Part shown: positions 42,454 to 52,131 of the stretch, piece by piece | Layout of the letters: each line of letters starts with the position of its first letter | Numbering within the stretch: the stretch's first letter is position 1 | Assembly: GCA_022794035.1 (NCBI GenBank) | Contig: JAAWDX010000004.1 | Location: 86,291 to 150,290 of the forward strand | DNA length: 64,000 bases | Direction: 5' to 3' | Source: Lachnospiraceae bacterium | Lineage (GTDB): Bacteria; Bacillota; Clostridia; Lachnospirales; Bianqueaceae | The notes under the pieces: model-generated | Database searches by the model: none | What the model saw: the letters and a program-made list of their open reading frames with translations, nothing else | Told to the model about the DNA's origin: nothing | Program-made: the position numbers and the translations under genes

Positions 42454-43191
42454 TCACATTTGATCATATTCATATAAAATAAGGGCTGCCGCCGCCATGC
42501 CGGCTGTCTCTGTCCGCAAAATCCTAGGGCCTAAGCCTGCTGTCACTGCGCCTGCCCTTCGCAATGTCTCGATTTCCTCCGGCGCCCAGCCCCCTTCCGG
42601 CCCAATCCATACGGCAATCCTTTGCGGCCGCTCCTTCATTCCTCTCAAAATCTTTTTTAACGACTGATCCTTCGTCTCCTCATACAGTACCAGAACAAGG
42701 TCATAGTTGTCAAATGTTTTTATGCTTTCCTTCAGAGAAGCCACCGGATAAACCTGAGGCAGTACGCCGCGACCGCTCTGCTTGGCTGCCGACTCCGCAA
42801 TTTTACTCCAGCGCATTCTCTTGCCTTCTGCTTTCTTTTGTTCCAGCTTGACCACGCTGCGCTCCGTCATCACCGGCACAAAACCACAGACTCCAATCTC
42901 CACCCCTTTTTGCAGGATCCATTCCATTTTTTCTGCCTTTGGCAGTCCCTGAAAAATCGTAATGGCAACCGCCGGCTCCGCCTGACACGGATATCGCTTT
43001 AGGATCCGGCATTTAATTTCTCCGGCCGCGGCCGAAAAAATTTCACAGGCATAATCCTGTCCCTGTCCGTCACATACGGTTATCCGGTCTCCCTGTTCCT
43101 TACGCAAAACATGGAGGATATGATGGGCGTCTTCTCGAATCACCAGAAAATCGCCCTGAACATCCTCCATCGGTATAAAAAACTTTGGCAT
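42454..43191 (-). CDS. rsmE: 16S rRNA (uracil-1498-N3) methyltransferase RsmE
   Basis: This 245-residue SPOUT protein has HILHVLRKEQGDRITVCDG near residue 28, the PKAEKMEWILQKGVEIGV motif near 92, ESAAKQSGRG near 135 and the knot motifs VWIGPEGGWAPEEIE and LGPRILRTETAGMAA. It methylates U1498 of 16S rRNA. It is 6 bases after prmA, the usual neighbour. Confidence 0.96.
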   Translation of the reverse strand: MPKFFIPMEDVQGDFLVIREDAHHILHVLRKEQGDRITVCDGQGQDYACEIFSAAAGEIKCRILKRYPCQAEPAVAITIFQGLPKAEKMEWILQKGVEIGVCGFVPVMTERSVVKLEQKKAEGKRMRWSKIAESAAKQSGRGVLPQVYPVASLKESIKTFDNYDLVLVLYEETKDQSLKKILRGMKERPQRIAVWIGPEGGWAPEEIETLRRAGAVTAGLGPRILRTETAGMAAAALILYEYDQM

Positions 43192-43197
43192 ACTTCT

Positions 43198-44160
43198 TCA
43201 CTGCAGGCGGCTGTAAATCGCAACCCAGCTGCCCTGCTCCCTTACCTCTATGATTTGATATCCTGCCTCTGTCAGCATCTTTTCTACATCTGCGCGGCGC
43301 TCCTGAATAATGCCTGAAGCAATAAAGCAACCGCCTTTTTTCAGAAATTCTTTCGCCTGCGGTGCCAGCAGGATAATCACATCGGCGATAATATTGGCTA
43401 CAATCACATCGGCCTTAATCTGCTTTAGAGCGTCCACCTCTGTTAAGTTCCCTGCATATACGGCTACCTGCTGCTGCACCTGATTTTTCTGTACGTTTTC
43501 CTTGGCCACCAATACGGCATTAGGATCTAAATCCGAGCAGATAACCTGTTTGGCCCCTACCTTGGCCGCTACAATTCCCAAAATGCCGCTTCCGCATCCG
43601 ATATCCAATACCGTGTCGCCAGGCTGAACCTGTTCCTCCAGCAGCTCCATACACATCGAGGTTGTTTCATGTGTACCCGTGCCAAAAGCCATCCCAGGAT
43701 CCAAAGAAATGCGGATATCTCCTGGTTCATCCTCAGCCTCCACCCAGGAAGGCACTACAAAAATGTGATGTCCTAAATGAAAGGGCTGATAATACTTTTT
43801 CCATGCATTCGCCCATTCTTCCTCGGCCATCAGCTGCGTATCAATCTGAGCGCTTCCTACCGGCAGATAAGCGGCAATCCCGTCAATGGATGCCTTAAGC
43901 CTAAAGAGTAAATCCTCCAGCGCCGCCGGCGTGGGCACGATTTCTGTTGAAAAGTAGCAGCGCATGAGCACTTCATCTCTTTTTAGATCCTTTAACAGCT
44001 CTTCGTCGATATAATCCCAGCTAGTCGGATCTTTCTCCTGATTTAAAATATCCTTAGGATCAAAGATCTCTACGCCGCCGGCCCCCAATTCAGTAAAGGC
44101 ATAACTAATCGCCTCTACTGCCTCTGTCACCGTATGCACCGTAATCTGATGATATTTCAT
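43198..44160 (-). CDS. prmA: Ribosomal protein L11 methyltransferase
   Basis: This 320-residue protein has an N-terminal substrate-binding domain and a class I methyltransferase domain with VLDIGCGSGILGIVAAK near residue 178, VICSDLDPNAVLVAKENV and the NPPY-like VIVANIIADVI. It trimethylates amino groups of ribosomal protein L11. The DPGMAFGTGTHETT stretch is a PrmA hallmark. It follows dnaJ by 14 bases, a common link in clostridia. Confidence 0.96.
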   Translation of the reverse strand: MKYHQITVHTVTEAVEAISYAFTELGAGGVEIFDPKDILNQEKDPTSWDYIDEELLKDLKRDEVLMRCYFSTEIVPTPAALEDLLFRLKASIDGIAAYLPVGSAQIDTQLMAEEEWANAWKKYYQPFHLGHHIFVVPSWVEAEDEPGDIRISLDPGMAFGTGTHETTSMCMELLEEQVQPGDTVLDIGCGSGILGIVAAKVGAKQVICSDLDPNAVLVAKENVQKNQVQQQVAVYAGNLTEVDALKQIKADVIVANIIADVIILLAPQAKEFLKKGGCFIASGIIQERRADVEKMLTEAGYQIIEVREQGSWVAIYSRLQ

Positions 44161-44174
44161 CTAAGTCCGCCTCC

Positions 44175-45311
44175 TTAGCGTTTCTTTTTAAAGAACGATG
44201 GCTTGGATTGATCCCTTGTTGTCGTCCCCATGGCCTCGCCAAATTCTTTCAAAAGCTTTTTTTGATGCTCCGTCAGCTTCCGGGGAACCTCTACATTCAC
44301 CGTCACATACAGATCGCCTCGCTGGTTCTGATTGCGGAGATAGGGAACTCCCTTTCCTCTCAAACGGAATCTGGTCCCTGTTTGCGTGCCGGCCGCCATA
44401 TCATACTCCACTTGGCCGTCCAGCGTCGGAATGGTAAGCGTATCGCCCAGCGCCGCCTGCACAAAGCTCACAGGCACGCTGCAATACAAATCATAGCCCT
44501 CACGGCTAAAATTGGCATCCGGCTTTACCATCACGGTAATATACAGATCTCCGTTTGGTCCTCCCTGTGTGCCTGGCTCTCCCTTTCCGGGCATGCGCAC
44601 GCTTTGTCCGGCGTCAATGCCCGCCGGTATATTGATTTCATAGGTCTTTTTCACCTTGATGCGGCCCGTTCCGCCGCACTTTTCGCATTTTTCACGAATG
44701 TATTGTCCGCTGCCACCACAGGTGGAACAGGTTCTAACGCTCGCCATAGTGCCAAACATCGTCTGCTGCTGCACGCGCTGCTGGCCGCTTCCATGACAGG
44801 TTGGGCACGTTTCTGGCTGTGTGCCTTTTTTCGCGCCGTTGCCGCCGCATTCCGGACAGGTATCATATACCCAGAGATCCACATTTTTTTTGCAGCCAAA
44901 GGCCGCCTCTTTAAAGGAAATTTCAATCCTTGTCTGCACATCATGTCCCGGCTGCGGACCTCCCCTTCTTCTGCTGCCGCCGCCAAAGATATCACTAAAG
45001 CCACCGCCGAAAATATCACTGAAACCGCCAAAGATATCATTAAAATCAAAGCCGCCGAATCCACCGGCGCCGCCAGCGCCTCCTTCAAAGGCGGCATGGC
45101 CATATTGATCATACTGTGCTCTTTTTTCCTGATCGCTCAGTACCGCGTATGCTTCGGAAGCTTCCTTAAATTTTTCCTCCGCTTCTTTGTCGCCGGGGTT
45201 TGCATCAGGATGATATTTTTTCGCCAATTTCCGGTATGCGCGTTTTAAATCCTGATCTGTCGCATTTTTTTCAACGCCTAAGACTTCATAATAATCTCGT
45301 TTATCTGCCAT
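44175..45311 (-). CDS. dnaJ: Chaperone DnaJ (Hsp40)
   Basis: This 378-residue type I DnaJ has the J domain with HPD ([10 protein letters not shown], about residue 33), a glycine/phenylalanine-rich region at about 75-115 and four zinc-finger repeats of the form CxxCxGxG at about 148-215. The C-terminal domain with [16 protein letters not shown] follows. It stimulates DnaK ATPase. It is fourth in the hrcA operon, with a hairpin between it and dnaK. Confidence 0.97.
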   Translation of the reverse strand: MADKRDYYEVLGVEKNATDQDLKRAYRKLAKKYHPDANPGDKEAEEKFKEASEAYAVLSDQEKRAQYDQYGHAAFEGGAGGAGGFGGFDFNDIFGGFSDIFGGGFSDIFGGGSRRRGGPQPGHDVQTRIEISFKEAAFGCKKNVDLWVYDTCPECGGNGAKKGTQPETCPTCHGSGQQRVQQQTMFGTMASVRTCSTCGGSGQYIREKCEKCGGTGRIKVKKTYEINIPAGIDAGQSVRMPGKGEPGTQGGPNGDLYITVMVKPDANFSREGYDLYCSVPVSFVQAALGDTLTIPTLDGQVEYDMAAGTQTGTRFRLRGKGVPYLRNQNQRGDLYVTVNVEVPRKLTEHQKKLLKEFGEAMGTTTRDQSKPSFFKKKR

Positions 45312-45357
45312 CTTACTCCTACACTCCTATTATCGTTACCACTCTATATGCACTCAA

Positions 45358-45380
45358 AGGCGCCTTGTTCCAAGGCGCCT
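45358..45380 (-). other. Intercistronic hairpin between dnaK and dnaJ
   Basis: AGGCGCCTTG and CAAGGCGCCT form a perfect 10-bp GC-rich stem around a 3-base loop. On the minus strand only TTTGAG follows, so it is not a full terminator. It lies 15 bases after the dnaK stop and may reduce dnaJ expression or protect the upstream mRNA. Confidence 0.7.
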
Positions 45381-45394
45381 GTTGAGATTCAATT

Positions 45395-47269
45395 TTATAC
45401 TTCCTTAAAATCAGCATCTACCACGTTATCATCCTGCGGTCCGTTATTTCCACTATTGCCGCCGGTATGACCCGTATCCTGGCCAGCTGATCCTTCCTGC
45501 GGAGCTGCCTGCTGATACATCTTGGTAGCCATTTCATTGAGTGCTTTGGTCAGTGCCTCGGTCTGTGCTTTCAGTTCTGCTACTTCAGCATCGCCCGGAT
45601 TCTGATTATTTTTATTCTTCTCTACGAGAGCCTTCAGCTTTGACAGCTCTGCTTCAATCGCACTCTTATCGGCTGCCGGTACCTTATCGCCCAGTTCCTC
45701 CAAGGATTTCTCTGTCTGGAAGACCATCGCGTCCGCCTCATTCTGAGCATCAATCGCTTCCTTGCGCTTTTTGTCCTCCGCTGCATACTGCTCAGCTTCT
45801 TTTACAGCCTTATCGATTTCATCATCTGACAAATTCGTTGAAGCTGTAATGGTAATTTTCTGTTCCTTACCGGTTCCCAGATCCTTTGCTGTTACATTTA
45901 CAATACCATTGGCATCGATATCAAAGGTAACCTCAATCTGCGGTACACCGCGGGGAGCTGCCGGAATTCCATCCAGGCGGAAGCGACCTAAAGTCTTATT
46001 ATCCTTAGCCATGGGACGCTCGCCCTGTACAACATGGATATCTACCGCGGTCTGATTGTTCTCAGCCGTAGAAAATACCTGACTCTTCTTTGCCGGAATT
46101 GTCGTATTTCTCTCAATTAAAGGAGTTGCTACGCCGCCCATTGTCTCGATTCCCAGTGTCAGAGGCGTTACATCCAGCAGCAAAATATCGCCGGAACCCG
46201 ACTCGCCGGAAAGCTTTCCGCCTTGAATCGCTGCGCCAATTGCTACGCACTCATCGGGGTTAAGGGCCTTGGAGGGTTCTTTTCCTGTAATCTTTTTAAC
46301 AGCCTCCTGAACAGCCGGAATACGCGTAGAACCTCCGACCAGTAGTACCTTATCCAGCTGAGATGCCTGCAGCCCTGCATCATTTAATGCATTGCGTACG
46401 GGCGTCATCGTTCTTTCTACCAGATCAGCCGTCAGACGGTCAAAATCTGCTCTTGTCAAGCGCACAGACAGATTCTTATAGCCATCCTCATTGGCTGTAA
46501 TAAACGGAATATTAATATCGGTACTGGTCATATTAGACAGCTCTTTTTTTGCATTTTCTGCTGCATCCTTCAGACGCTGCATAGCCATTTTATCACCGGA
46601 CAGATCAATTCCCTCTTCCTTCTGGAATTCTTTAATCAGATGATCAATCACGCGCTGATCAAAATCATCGCCGCCCAGATGATTATCGCCGCTGGTGGCC
46701 AGCACTTCAATGACACCATCACCAATATCAATAATCGATACATCAAAGGTACCGCCGCCCAGATCGTACACCATGATGGTCTGTTCATTTTCATTATCCA
46801 GACCATACGCCAGTGCAGCTGCCGTAGGCTCATTGATAATACGCTTAACATCCAAACCGGCAATTTTACCGGCATCCTTTGTCGCTTGACGCTGTGCATC
46901 GTTAAAGTAAGCAGGTACCGTAATTACGGCTTCGGTTACGCCCTCTCCCAGATAGCTTTCTGCATCGCTCTTAAGCTTCTGCAAAATCATTGCGGAGATT
47001 TCCTGCGGGCTATAGCTTTTTCCATCGATTTCGGTACGGCTGTCAGTGCCCATTTTTCTCTTAATAGAACGCACCGTTTTATCCGGATGTGTAATTGCCT
47101 GACGTTTTGCCAGATCGCCTACCAGACGCTCTCCTGTTTTACTGAACGAAAGGATGGAAGGGGTCGTACGACTTCCCTCCGGATTCGTAATTACAACCGG
47201 CTTGCCGCCTTCCATAACGGCTACACAAGAATTGGTTGTACCTAAATCAATACCGATAATTTTTCCCAT
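45395..47269 (-). CDS. dnaK: Chaperone DnaK (Hsp70)
   Basis: This 624-residue protein has the Hsp70 signatures [31 protein letters not shown] and [13 protein letters not shown] in the ATPase domain. The substrate-binding domain starts near residue 370 ([17 protein letters not shown]), and the tail ends in [12 protein letters not shown]. It lacks the ~25-residue insert in the ATPase lobe found in Gram-negative DnaK, as is normal for Firmicutes. It lies 25 bases after grpE. Confidence 0.98.
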   Translation of the reverse strand: MGKIIGIDLGTTNSCVAVMEGGKPVVITNPEGSRTTPSILSFSKTGERLVGDLAKRQAITHPDKTVRSIKRKMGTDSRTEIDGKSYSPQEISAMILQKLKSDAESYLGEGVTEAVITVPAYFNDAQRQATKDAGKIAGLDVKRIINEPTAAALAYGLDNENEQTIMVYDLGGGTFDVSIIDIGDGVIEVLATSGDNHLGGDDFDQRVIDHLIKEFQKEEGIDLSGDKMAMQRLKDAAENAKKELSNMTSTDINIPFITANEDGYKNLSVRLTRADFDRLTADLVERTMTPVRNALNDAGLQASQLDKVLLVGGSTRIPAVQEAVKKITGKEPSKALNPDECVAIGAAIQGGKLSGESGSGDILLLDVTPLTLGIETMGGVATPLIERNTTIPAKKSQVFSTAENNQTAVDIHVVQGERPMAKDNKTLGRFRLDGIPAAPRGVPQIEVTFDIDANGIVNVTAKDLGTGKEQKITITASTNLSDDEIDKAVKEAEQYAAEDKKRKEAIDAQNEADAMVFQTEKSLEELGDKVPAADKSAIEAELSKLKALVEKNKNNQNPGDAEVAELKAQTEALTKALNEMATKMYQQAAPQEGSAGQDTGHTGGNSGNNGPQDDNVVDADFKEV

Positions 47270-47294
47270 GATACATTTCCTCCAATTTTATCAA

Positions 47295-47858
47295 TTAATT
47301 TGCCACTTTTACAAGGCTGGGACGAATTACTACATCATTCAGCATATATCCCTTTTGGAATACTTCGACGATCTCGTTTTCACCATATTGATCATCCTCT
47401 ACATGCTGCATTGCATCGTGAAAATGCGGATCAAAGCTCTGCCCAAGCGCCTCCATCTGTTCAACTCCCAGATTTTTCAGTGCTCCCAGCATCTGCTGAT
47501 AGGTCATTTCCACACCCTTTACAAAAGTATCTTCTTTATCCTTTGCGGCGGCAAGCGCTCGTTCAAAGTTATCAATAACTGGCAGGATGGCTTCTACCAC
47601 ATAGCTAACGCCCCTGTTAAAGATCTGTTCTTTTTCCTTGGTGGTCCGTTTGCGGTAATTGTCAAACTCTGCCATCGTGCGAAGCAACTGATCCTTCATT
47701 TGCGCAAGCTTAAGCTCTGCCTCTTTTTCTGGTGAAACCACTTCCTCCTTGGCTTCCTCTGTCTGCTCAGCTACTGCAGAATCAACCTCTTCCTGCGTTT
47801 GATTTACAGCTTCTTCTGCCGCTTCCTTCTCACGGCTTGCCTGATCTGCTTCCGTCAT
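47295..47858 (-). CDS. grpE: Nucleotide exchange factor GrpE
   Basis: This 187-residue protein has an acidic, disordered N-terminus, a long coiled coil at about residues 45-95 and the GrpE beta domain with FDPHFHDAMQHVED and YMLNDVVIRPSLVKVAN. The start at 47858 has a GAGGAGG site 6 bases upstream. It overlaps the 3' end of hrcA by 29 bases. GrpE releases ADP from DnaK. Confidence 0.95.
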   Translation of the reverse strand: MTEADQASREKEAAEEAVNQTQEEVDSAVAEQTEEAKEEVVSPEKEAELKLAQMKDQLLRTMAEFDNYRKRTTKEKEQIFNRGVSYVVEAILPVIDNFERALAAAKDKEDTFVKGVEMTYQQMLGALKNLGVEQMEALGQSFDPHFHDAMQHVEDDQYGENEIVEVFQKGYMLNDVVIRPSLVKVAN

Positions 47859-48915
47859 ATCGTTCCTCCTCTTTTCCGCCTTCCTCTTCAAAAAACTGAG
47901 GAAAGTCTTTTGTTAAATATTCTAAGGCGGAAACCACCTTATCGTAATCCATTCTCATAGGACCTACCACGCTGATCGACCCGATACTGCGGTGATTGTA
48001 GTGATATGTCGCCGTGACAATACTGCAGTCCTGAAGCTGCTCCGCTTGATTTTCCGAGCCGATCCGAATCTGCAAGCTTCCTCCTGCTTTTTCATGCTCA
48101 TCGCTTCCAATCAAATGGAGCATCTGATCCTTTTGCTGGAAAAACTCCATCAAGGCTCTTGCCCTGGAAATATCGCTAAACTCAGGAAAATTCAAGATAT
48201 TCGTAGTGCCGGCCGTAAACACATCCACATCATCTGCATATTGCATCGTATCGTTGATGGCGCCCAAAAGGCTTTCCATCATTTCACTCTCAATCTGGCT
48301 CTCACGCTTGATTTTCTGAATCAATGGGAGATTCATCTCGCTCACCGCCAGACCTGCCAGATTGCGATTCAGCACATCAGATAACCGATACAGAGCTTCT
48401 GGTTTCATCGGTCTCGCAATGGGAATCACATGGTTGCGTACGATGTTCCCATCTGTCACCAACACCAAAATAACAGATTTTTGATCCAGCGGAATCAGCT
48501 GAATATGCTTAAGCTTTGCTTTTTTAAACTGCGGCATCGTTACAATTGCCGTATATTTAGTGAGTGCTGCCAGAAGATCGCCAATTTCACGAAGCATGGA
48601 ATCCAGCTGCATGGTTTTTTCTCTTAAGATACTCTTAAGCACATTTGCCTGCTCCTGACTCATCTGATCCCGCTCCATCAGCTGATCTACATAAAGCCGA
48701 TACCCTTTGGAAGAGGGAATGCGACCGGCCGATGTATGCGGCTGTTCAATTAAGCCAAGCTCCTCAAGGTCCGACATCTCATTGCGAATCGTAGCAGAGC
48801 TAATACCCATCGGAAACCGACGCGAGATGGTCCGCGAGCCCACGGGCTCTGCTGTCTCCAGGTAATTCATGATGATGGCCTGCAAGATCTGAAGCTTGCG
48901 CTCGCTCATGTCCAT
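47830..48915 (-). CDS. hrcA: Heat-inducible transcription repressor HrcA
   Basis: This protein (361 residues from the ATG at 48915) has an N-terminal winged helix with SERKLQILQAIIMNYLETAEPVGSRTISRR and GISSATIRNEMSDLEELGLIEQPHTSAGRIPSSKGYR. The C-terminal half carries the GAF-like domain. It represses its own operon by binding CIRCE, and GroEL keeps it active. Four starts are possible (GTG 48924, ATG 48921, 48915, 48909); 48915 has AGG at the best distance. Confidence 0.96.
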   Translation of the reverse strand: MDMSERKLQILQAIIMNYLETAEPVGSRTISRRFPMGISSATIRNEMSDLEELGLIEQPHTSAGRIPSSKGYRLYVDQLMERDQMSQEQANVLKSILREKTMQLDSMLREIGDLLAALTKYTAIVTMPQFKKAKLKHIQLIPLDQKSVILVLVTDGNIVRNHVIPIARPMKPEALYRLSDVLNRNLAGLAVSEMNLPLIQKIKRESQIESEMMESLLGAINDTMQYADDVDVFTAGTTNILNFPEFSDISRARALMEFFQQKDQMLHLIGSDEHEKAGGSLQIRIGSENQAEQLQDCSIVTATYHYNHRSIGSISVVGPMRMDYDKVVSALEYLTKDFPQFFEEEGGKEEERYDGSRSGKP

Positions 48916-48939
48916 TGTCATCACCTGCCATCTATTTTG

Positions 48940-48966
48940 TTAGCACTCAACGTTAAGGAGTGCTAA
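48940..48966 (-). promoter_or_regulatory. CIRCE operator of the hrcA operon
   Basis: TTAGCACTC-N9-GAGTGCTAA is a perfect match to the CIRCE element bound by HrcA. It lies directly after the -10 box, covering the transcription start and first leader bases. Confidence 0.97.
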
Positions 48967-48977
48967 CATCTGGTTAT

Positions 48978-49006
48978 AAGATAGCACTTGCCCTTTAGTT
49001 TGTCAA
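48978..49006 (-). promoter_or_regulatory. Promoter of the hrcA-dnaK operon
   Basis: TTGACA and TATCTT are separated by 17 bases on the minus strand, ending 11 bases upstream of CIRCE. Confidence 0.82.
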
Positions 49007-49011
49007 GTGCT
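48983..49011. promoter_or_regulatory. Inverted repeat over the hrcA core promoter, partly CIRCE-like
   Basis: AGCACTTG and CAAGTGCT, 13 bases apart, span the -35 and touch the -10. The TAGCACT and AGTGCT cores match the CIRCE half-sites, but the spacer is longer. On the plus strand it is followed by TTTTTTT, so it could also act as a terminator for readthrough from the other side. Confidence 0.55.
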
Positions 49012-49033
49012 TTTTTTAAATAATCATAAAATT

Positions 49034-50170
49034 TTAATCCAGCAAAAAATCAGCAAATACCTGATTGGCCACATCCAGTCCTCGCTTCGTAAGATAGATC
49101 CTATCTTCCTCCTGTTTCAATAGCCCATACTGCAAATGCTTTGATATGGCAGCTTCGTAGACCGTCTCCATGGACCTCCCAAAAAGGCGCAAAAACTCGC
49201 TCCCTTTCACGCCGTGCGTGCATCTAAGCCCCAGAAACATAAACTCCTCCATCTGATCCTGAATACTTAGCACCTGCCGCTCTTCACAAATTGCCTTCTG
49301 ATCAGCACTATGAGCAATATAAAGCTCCAGATCGCTTGTGTTTTTTGTACGAATCTGCTCTTTTAATAAAGAGGATGCCCCAAGGCCAAGGCCGATATAC
49401 GGCTTACGCCGCCAATAGCCTATATTGTGCCGGCTTTCATAGCAGGGCTGCGAGAAATTTGAAATCTCATATTGCCGCATGTTTGCTTCTGACAATAGCT
49501 GACATGTGCGCCAGTACATCTGACGCTCCGTTTCTTCGTCCGGCAAATCCAGCTCTGATTGTTTTTCAAAAAAGAGTGTTCCTTCTTCTAAAATTAAACT
49601 ATAGCAAGAAAGATGCTGCGGGTTTAGTGTTAGCGCTTGGCGGAGCGTTTCTTCCCACATTGAAAGCGTCTGGCCCGGAAGACCCATCATTAAGTCAAAA
49701 GAAATATTCTCAAAGCCTGCCCTGCGAAGGAGCTCCCAGCTTTCTATGACCTGCTTCTTTGTATGAATCCTCCCTAATCTTTTAAGTAAATGATCATCCA
49801 TAGCCTGTACACCCATACTAATCCGATTGATCCCCTTCTGCTTCCAAAAATGTGCTTTTTCAGCTGTAACGGTTCCTGGATTGACCTCTATTGTCTGCTC
49901 TGCATCGTTCTCTATATGAAAGCTCTTCTGCAGCGCCTTCAGGATTGAATCCAATTCATCGCAGGACAGCACAGACGGCGTGCCTCCTCCAATAAAAACA
50001 GAAGACACCGGCCAGGTCTCTTTTCCTTTCCAGCTTTCAATTTCTGCACACAGCGCTTTCACATAGGCTTGCCTGCATTCTGCGGCTGCCGGAAAGGAAA
50101 GAAAGTCACAGTAGGCACATTTTTGTATACAAAAAGGGATATGCACATATAGCATCATGCTTGACTGCAT
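49034..50170 (-). CDS. hemW: HemW-like radical SAM protein
   Basis: This 378-residue protein has the radical SAM motif C-x3-C-x2-C (FCIQKCAYCDF, about residues 13-23) with F after the last cysteine. HemW has this pattern, whereas coproporphyrinogen oxidase HemN has a fourth cysteine. GGGTPSVL and VEVNPGTVT follow. A C-terminal HemN-type domain is present. It binds heme and probably acts in heme delivery. It is directly downstream of purD but separated by 20 bases, and upstream of the hrcA promoter. Confidence 0.9.
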   Translation of the reverse strand: MQSSMMLYVHIPFCIQKCAYCDFLSFPAAAECRQAYVKALCAEIESWKGKETWPVSSVFIGGGTPSVLSCDELDSILKALQKSFHIENDAEQTIEVNPGTVTAEKAHFWKQKGINRISMGVQAMDDHLLKRLGRIHTKKQVIESWELLRRAGFENISFDLMMGLPGQTLSMWEETLRQALTLNPQHLSCYSLILEEGTLFFEKQSELDLPDEETERQMYWRTCQLLSEANMRQYEISNFSQPCYESRHNIGYWRRKPYIGLGLGASSLLKEQIRTKNTSDLELYIAHSADQKAICEERQVLSIQDQMEEFMFLGLRCTHGVKGSEFLRLFGRSMETVYEAAISKHLQYGLLKQEEDRIYLTKRGLDVANQVFADFLLD

Positions 50171-50190
50171 ACCCCTTCACTCCTTACTTT

Positions 50191-51456
50191 TTATTTTCTT
50201 CCGATATCGTGACGGTAATGCACATTTTCAAATGTGACATCATCAATGTGCTTATAGGCTTTATCAATCGCTTTGTCAAGAGCAACATCCAAGGCTACAA
50301 CTCCTAATACGCGTCCCCCGTTTGTCACAATCTTTCCCTCTGCATTTTTCGTAGTTCCCGCATGGAAAAGCAGCATATCCTTCCGGTCCTTAAATGCATC
50401 CAGTCCTTGAATCGGATATCCCTTCTGATACTGCACCGGATACCCTCCGGAAGCTAAAACCACACATACGGCCGCATTATCTTCCCATTCAATTTCAACC
50501 TGATCTAGGCTTCCATCGATACAGGCTTCAAAAATATCGACCAAATCGCTTTTTAGCCGCGGCAATATAACCTGTGTTTCGGGATCACCAAAGCGTGCAT
50601 TATATTCAAGCACTTTAACCCCCGACTGCGTCAGCATCAGCCCAAAGAAAATAATTCCTTTGAAAGTACGTCCCTCTGCGTTCATAGCATCCACAGTCTT
50701 CTGGAATATTTTTTCCTCTGCTTCCTTTTGATATGTCTCTGTATAATACTGACTCGGAGAAAAAGTACCCATGCCGCCGGTATTAAGCCCTTGATCATGA
50801 TCCAGTGCGCGTTTATGATCCTGTGCGCTTACCATGGTACGGACCGTCTTTCCATCACAGAAGGAGAGCACCGAGACTTCCTGTCCCTGTAAAAACTCTT
50901 CCACCACCATCTGTGCGCCGGCCTGTCCAAATTTCTGATCGACCATGATCTCATCTACGCCTGCAAGCGCCTCTTCCTCATTCTGACAGATCAGTACCCC
51001 TTTGCCAAGAGCGAGTCCATCTGCTTTCAGAACAATCGGATATGTCTTATGCTCCCTTAAAAAGCTTTTAGCCGCATCGGCATCGTTAAACTCCCAATAG
51101 CCTGCTGTCGGGATTCCGTATTTCTGCATGAGCCGTTTAGAAAACACCTTGCTGCCCTCTAAAATGGCGGCATTGGCTCTTGGTCCAAAAATCCGCAGTC
51201 CCCGCGCCTCAAACTCATCTACAATTCCAAGCATCAATGGATCATCCATGCCCACTACTGTCAAATCAATCTGTTTCTCTACTGCAAAATCAGCTAAGCC
51301 CTTGATATCGGTAGCAGAAATGGCTACACATTCTGCTAGCTGTGCAATTCCGGCATTTCCCGGCGCACAATAGATTTTTTCTGCTTTCTGGCTCTGCGCA
51401 AGCTTCCATACAATTGCATGCTCTCTTCCGCCGCTTCCTACAACCAAGATCTTCAT
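50191..51456 (-). CDS. purD: Phosphoribosylamine-glycine ligase
   Basis: This 421-residue ATP-grasp enzyme has VVGSGGREHAIVWKL at the N-terminus, GPRANAAILEGSKVFSK, LKADGLALGKGVLIC, LNTGGMGTFSPSQY and VLEYNARFGDPETQVILPRL. It makes glycinamide ribonucleotide in purine synthesis. It overlaps purN by 4 bases. Confidence 0.98.
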   Translation of the reverse strand: MKILVVGSGGREHAIVWKLAQSQKAEKIYCAPGNAGIAQLAECVAISATDIKGLADFAVEKQIDLTVVGMDDPLMLGIVDEFEARGLRIFGPRANAAILEGSKVFSKRLMQKYGIPTAGYWEFNDADAAKSFLREHKTYPIVLKADGLALGKGVLICQNEEEALAGVDEIMVDQKFGQAGAQMVVEEFLQGQEVSVLSFCDGKTVRTMVSAQDHKRALDHDQGLNTGGMGTFSPSQYYTETYQKEAEEKIFQKTVDAMNAEGRTFKGIIFFGLMLTQSGVKVLEYNARFGDPETQVILPRLKSDLVDIFEACIDGSLDQVEIEWEDNAAVCVVLASGGYPVQYQKGYPIQGLDAFKDRKDMLLFHAGTTKNAEGKIVTNGGRVLGVVALDVALDKAIDKAYKHIDDVTFENVHYRHDIGRK

Positions 51457-52091
51457 TCTGCTCTCTCTCCTTTTATCGTGACTTTATGATCCTCTATAAT
51501 AAGCTGATCCTCTGAAAAAAGCCGTACTGCCTCTGGAAGCAGCTTCCACTCTGCCTCTTCCATCACGCGTCTTTGCAAAATTTCCGGCGTATCTCCTGTC
51601 ATTACCTTAACCGCCTGCTGCAGCACAATCGGCCCGGTATCAGTGCCGGCATCCACAAAATGCACGGTCGCCCCTGTCACCTTAACGCCTCTCTTCAGTA
51701 CCTCTTCATGCACCTTTAATCCATAAAAGCCATCACCGCAGAAAGAAGGAATCAAGCTGGGATGAATATTGAGAATCCGACCTTCAAAAGCATCTGTCAC
51801 CGCCTTGCCAAGCACTACTAAATATCCTGCCAGAACAATGAGATCAATTTCCCGTTCCAGTAAAAGATCCCTTAAGGCCACATCATATTGCTGTTTGGTT
51901 TCAAACTGCAGCGTCGACAGATAAATCGATTCTATGCCAGCCTGCTTGGCCCTTTCCAGTCCGAATGCTTTTTTTCGATTACTGATTACACAAACAAGCT
52001 CCGCTAGTGGCAGCCGCCCCTCTGCTTTTGCATCGATCAGGGCCTGCAGATTGGTACCGCCTCCAGATATTAAAACCGCTACTCGTTTCAT
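51453..52091 (-). CDS. purN: Phosphoribosylglycinamide formyltransferase
   Basis: This 212-residue protein has VLISGGGTNLQALIDA, VLAGYLVVLG with the folate-site residues, RILNIHPSLIPSFCG near residue 105 and VKVTGATVHFVDAGTDTGPIVLQQ, which include the catalytic Asn, His and Asp. It is the 10-formyl-THF-dependent type. A terminator-like hairpin separates it from purM upstream, while it is coupled to purD downstream. Confidence 0.97.
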   Translation of the reverse strand: MKRVAVLISGGGTNLQALIDAKAEGRLPLAELVCVISNRKKAFGLERAKQAGIESIYLSTLQFETKQQYDVALRDLLLEREIDLIVLAGYLVVLGKAVTDAFEGRILNIHPSLIPSFCGDGFYGLKVHEEVLKRGVKVTGATVHFVDAGTDTGPIVLQQAVKVMTGDTPEILQRRVMEEAEWKLLPEAVRLFSEDQLIIEDHKVTIKGERAE

Positions 52092-52131
52092 TATGCCTTT
52101 TCTCCAATTTAAGTTTATCGTGAAGCAATAT

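Noticed and set aside
44208..45248. A 346-codon open frame on the plus strand opposite dnaJ
   Set aside because: It lies fully antisense to dnaJ, whose J domain, zinc fingers and codon use are clear. It has no binding site or recognisable motif; the glycine-rich coding strand leaves the opposite frame free of stops.
46640..47735. Plus-strand open frames opposite dnaK and grpE
   Set aside because: They are antisense to highly conserved genes, lack binding sites and have composition typical of reverse-frame reading.
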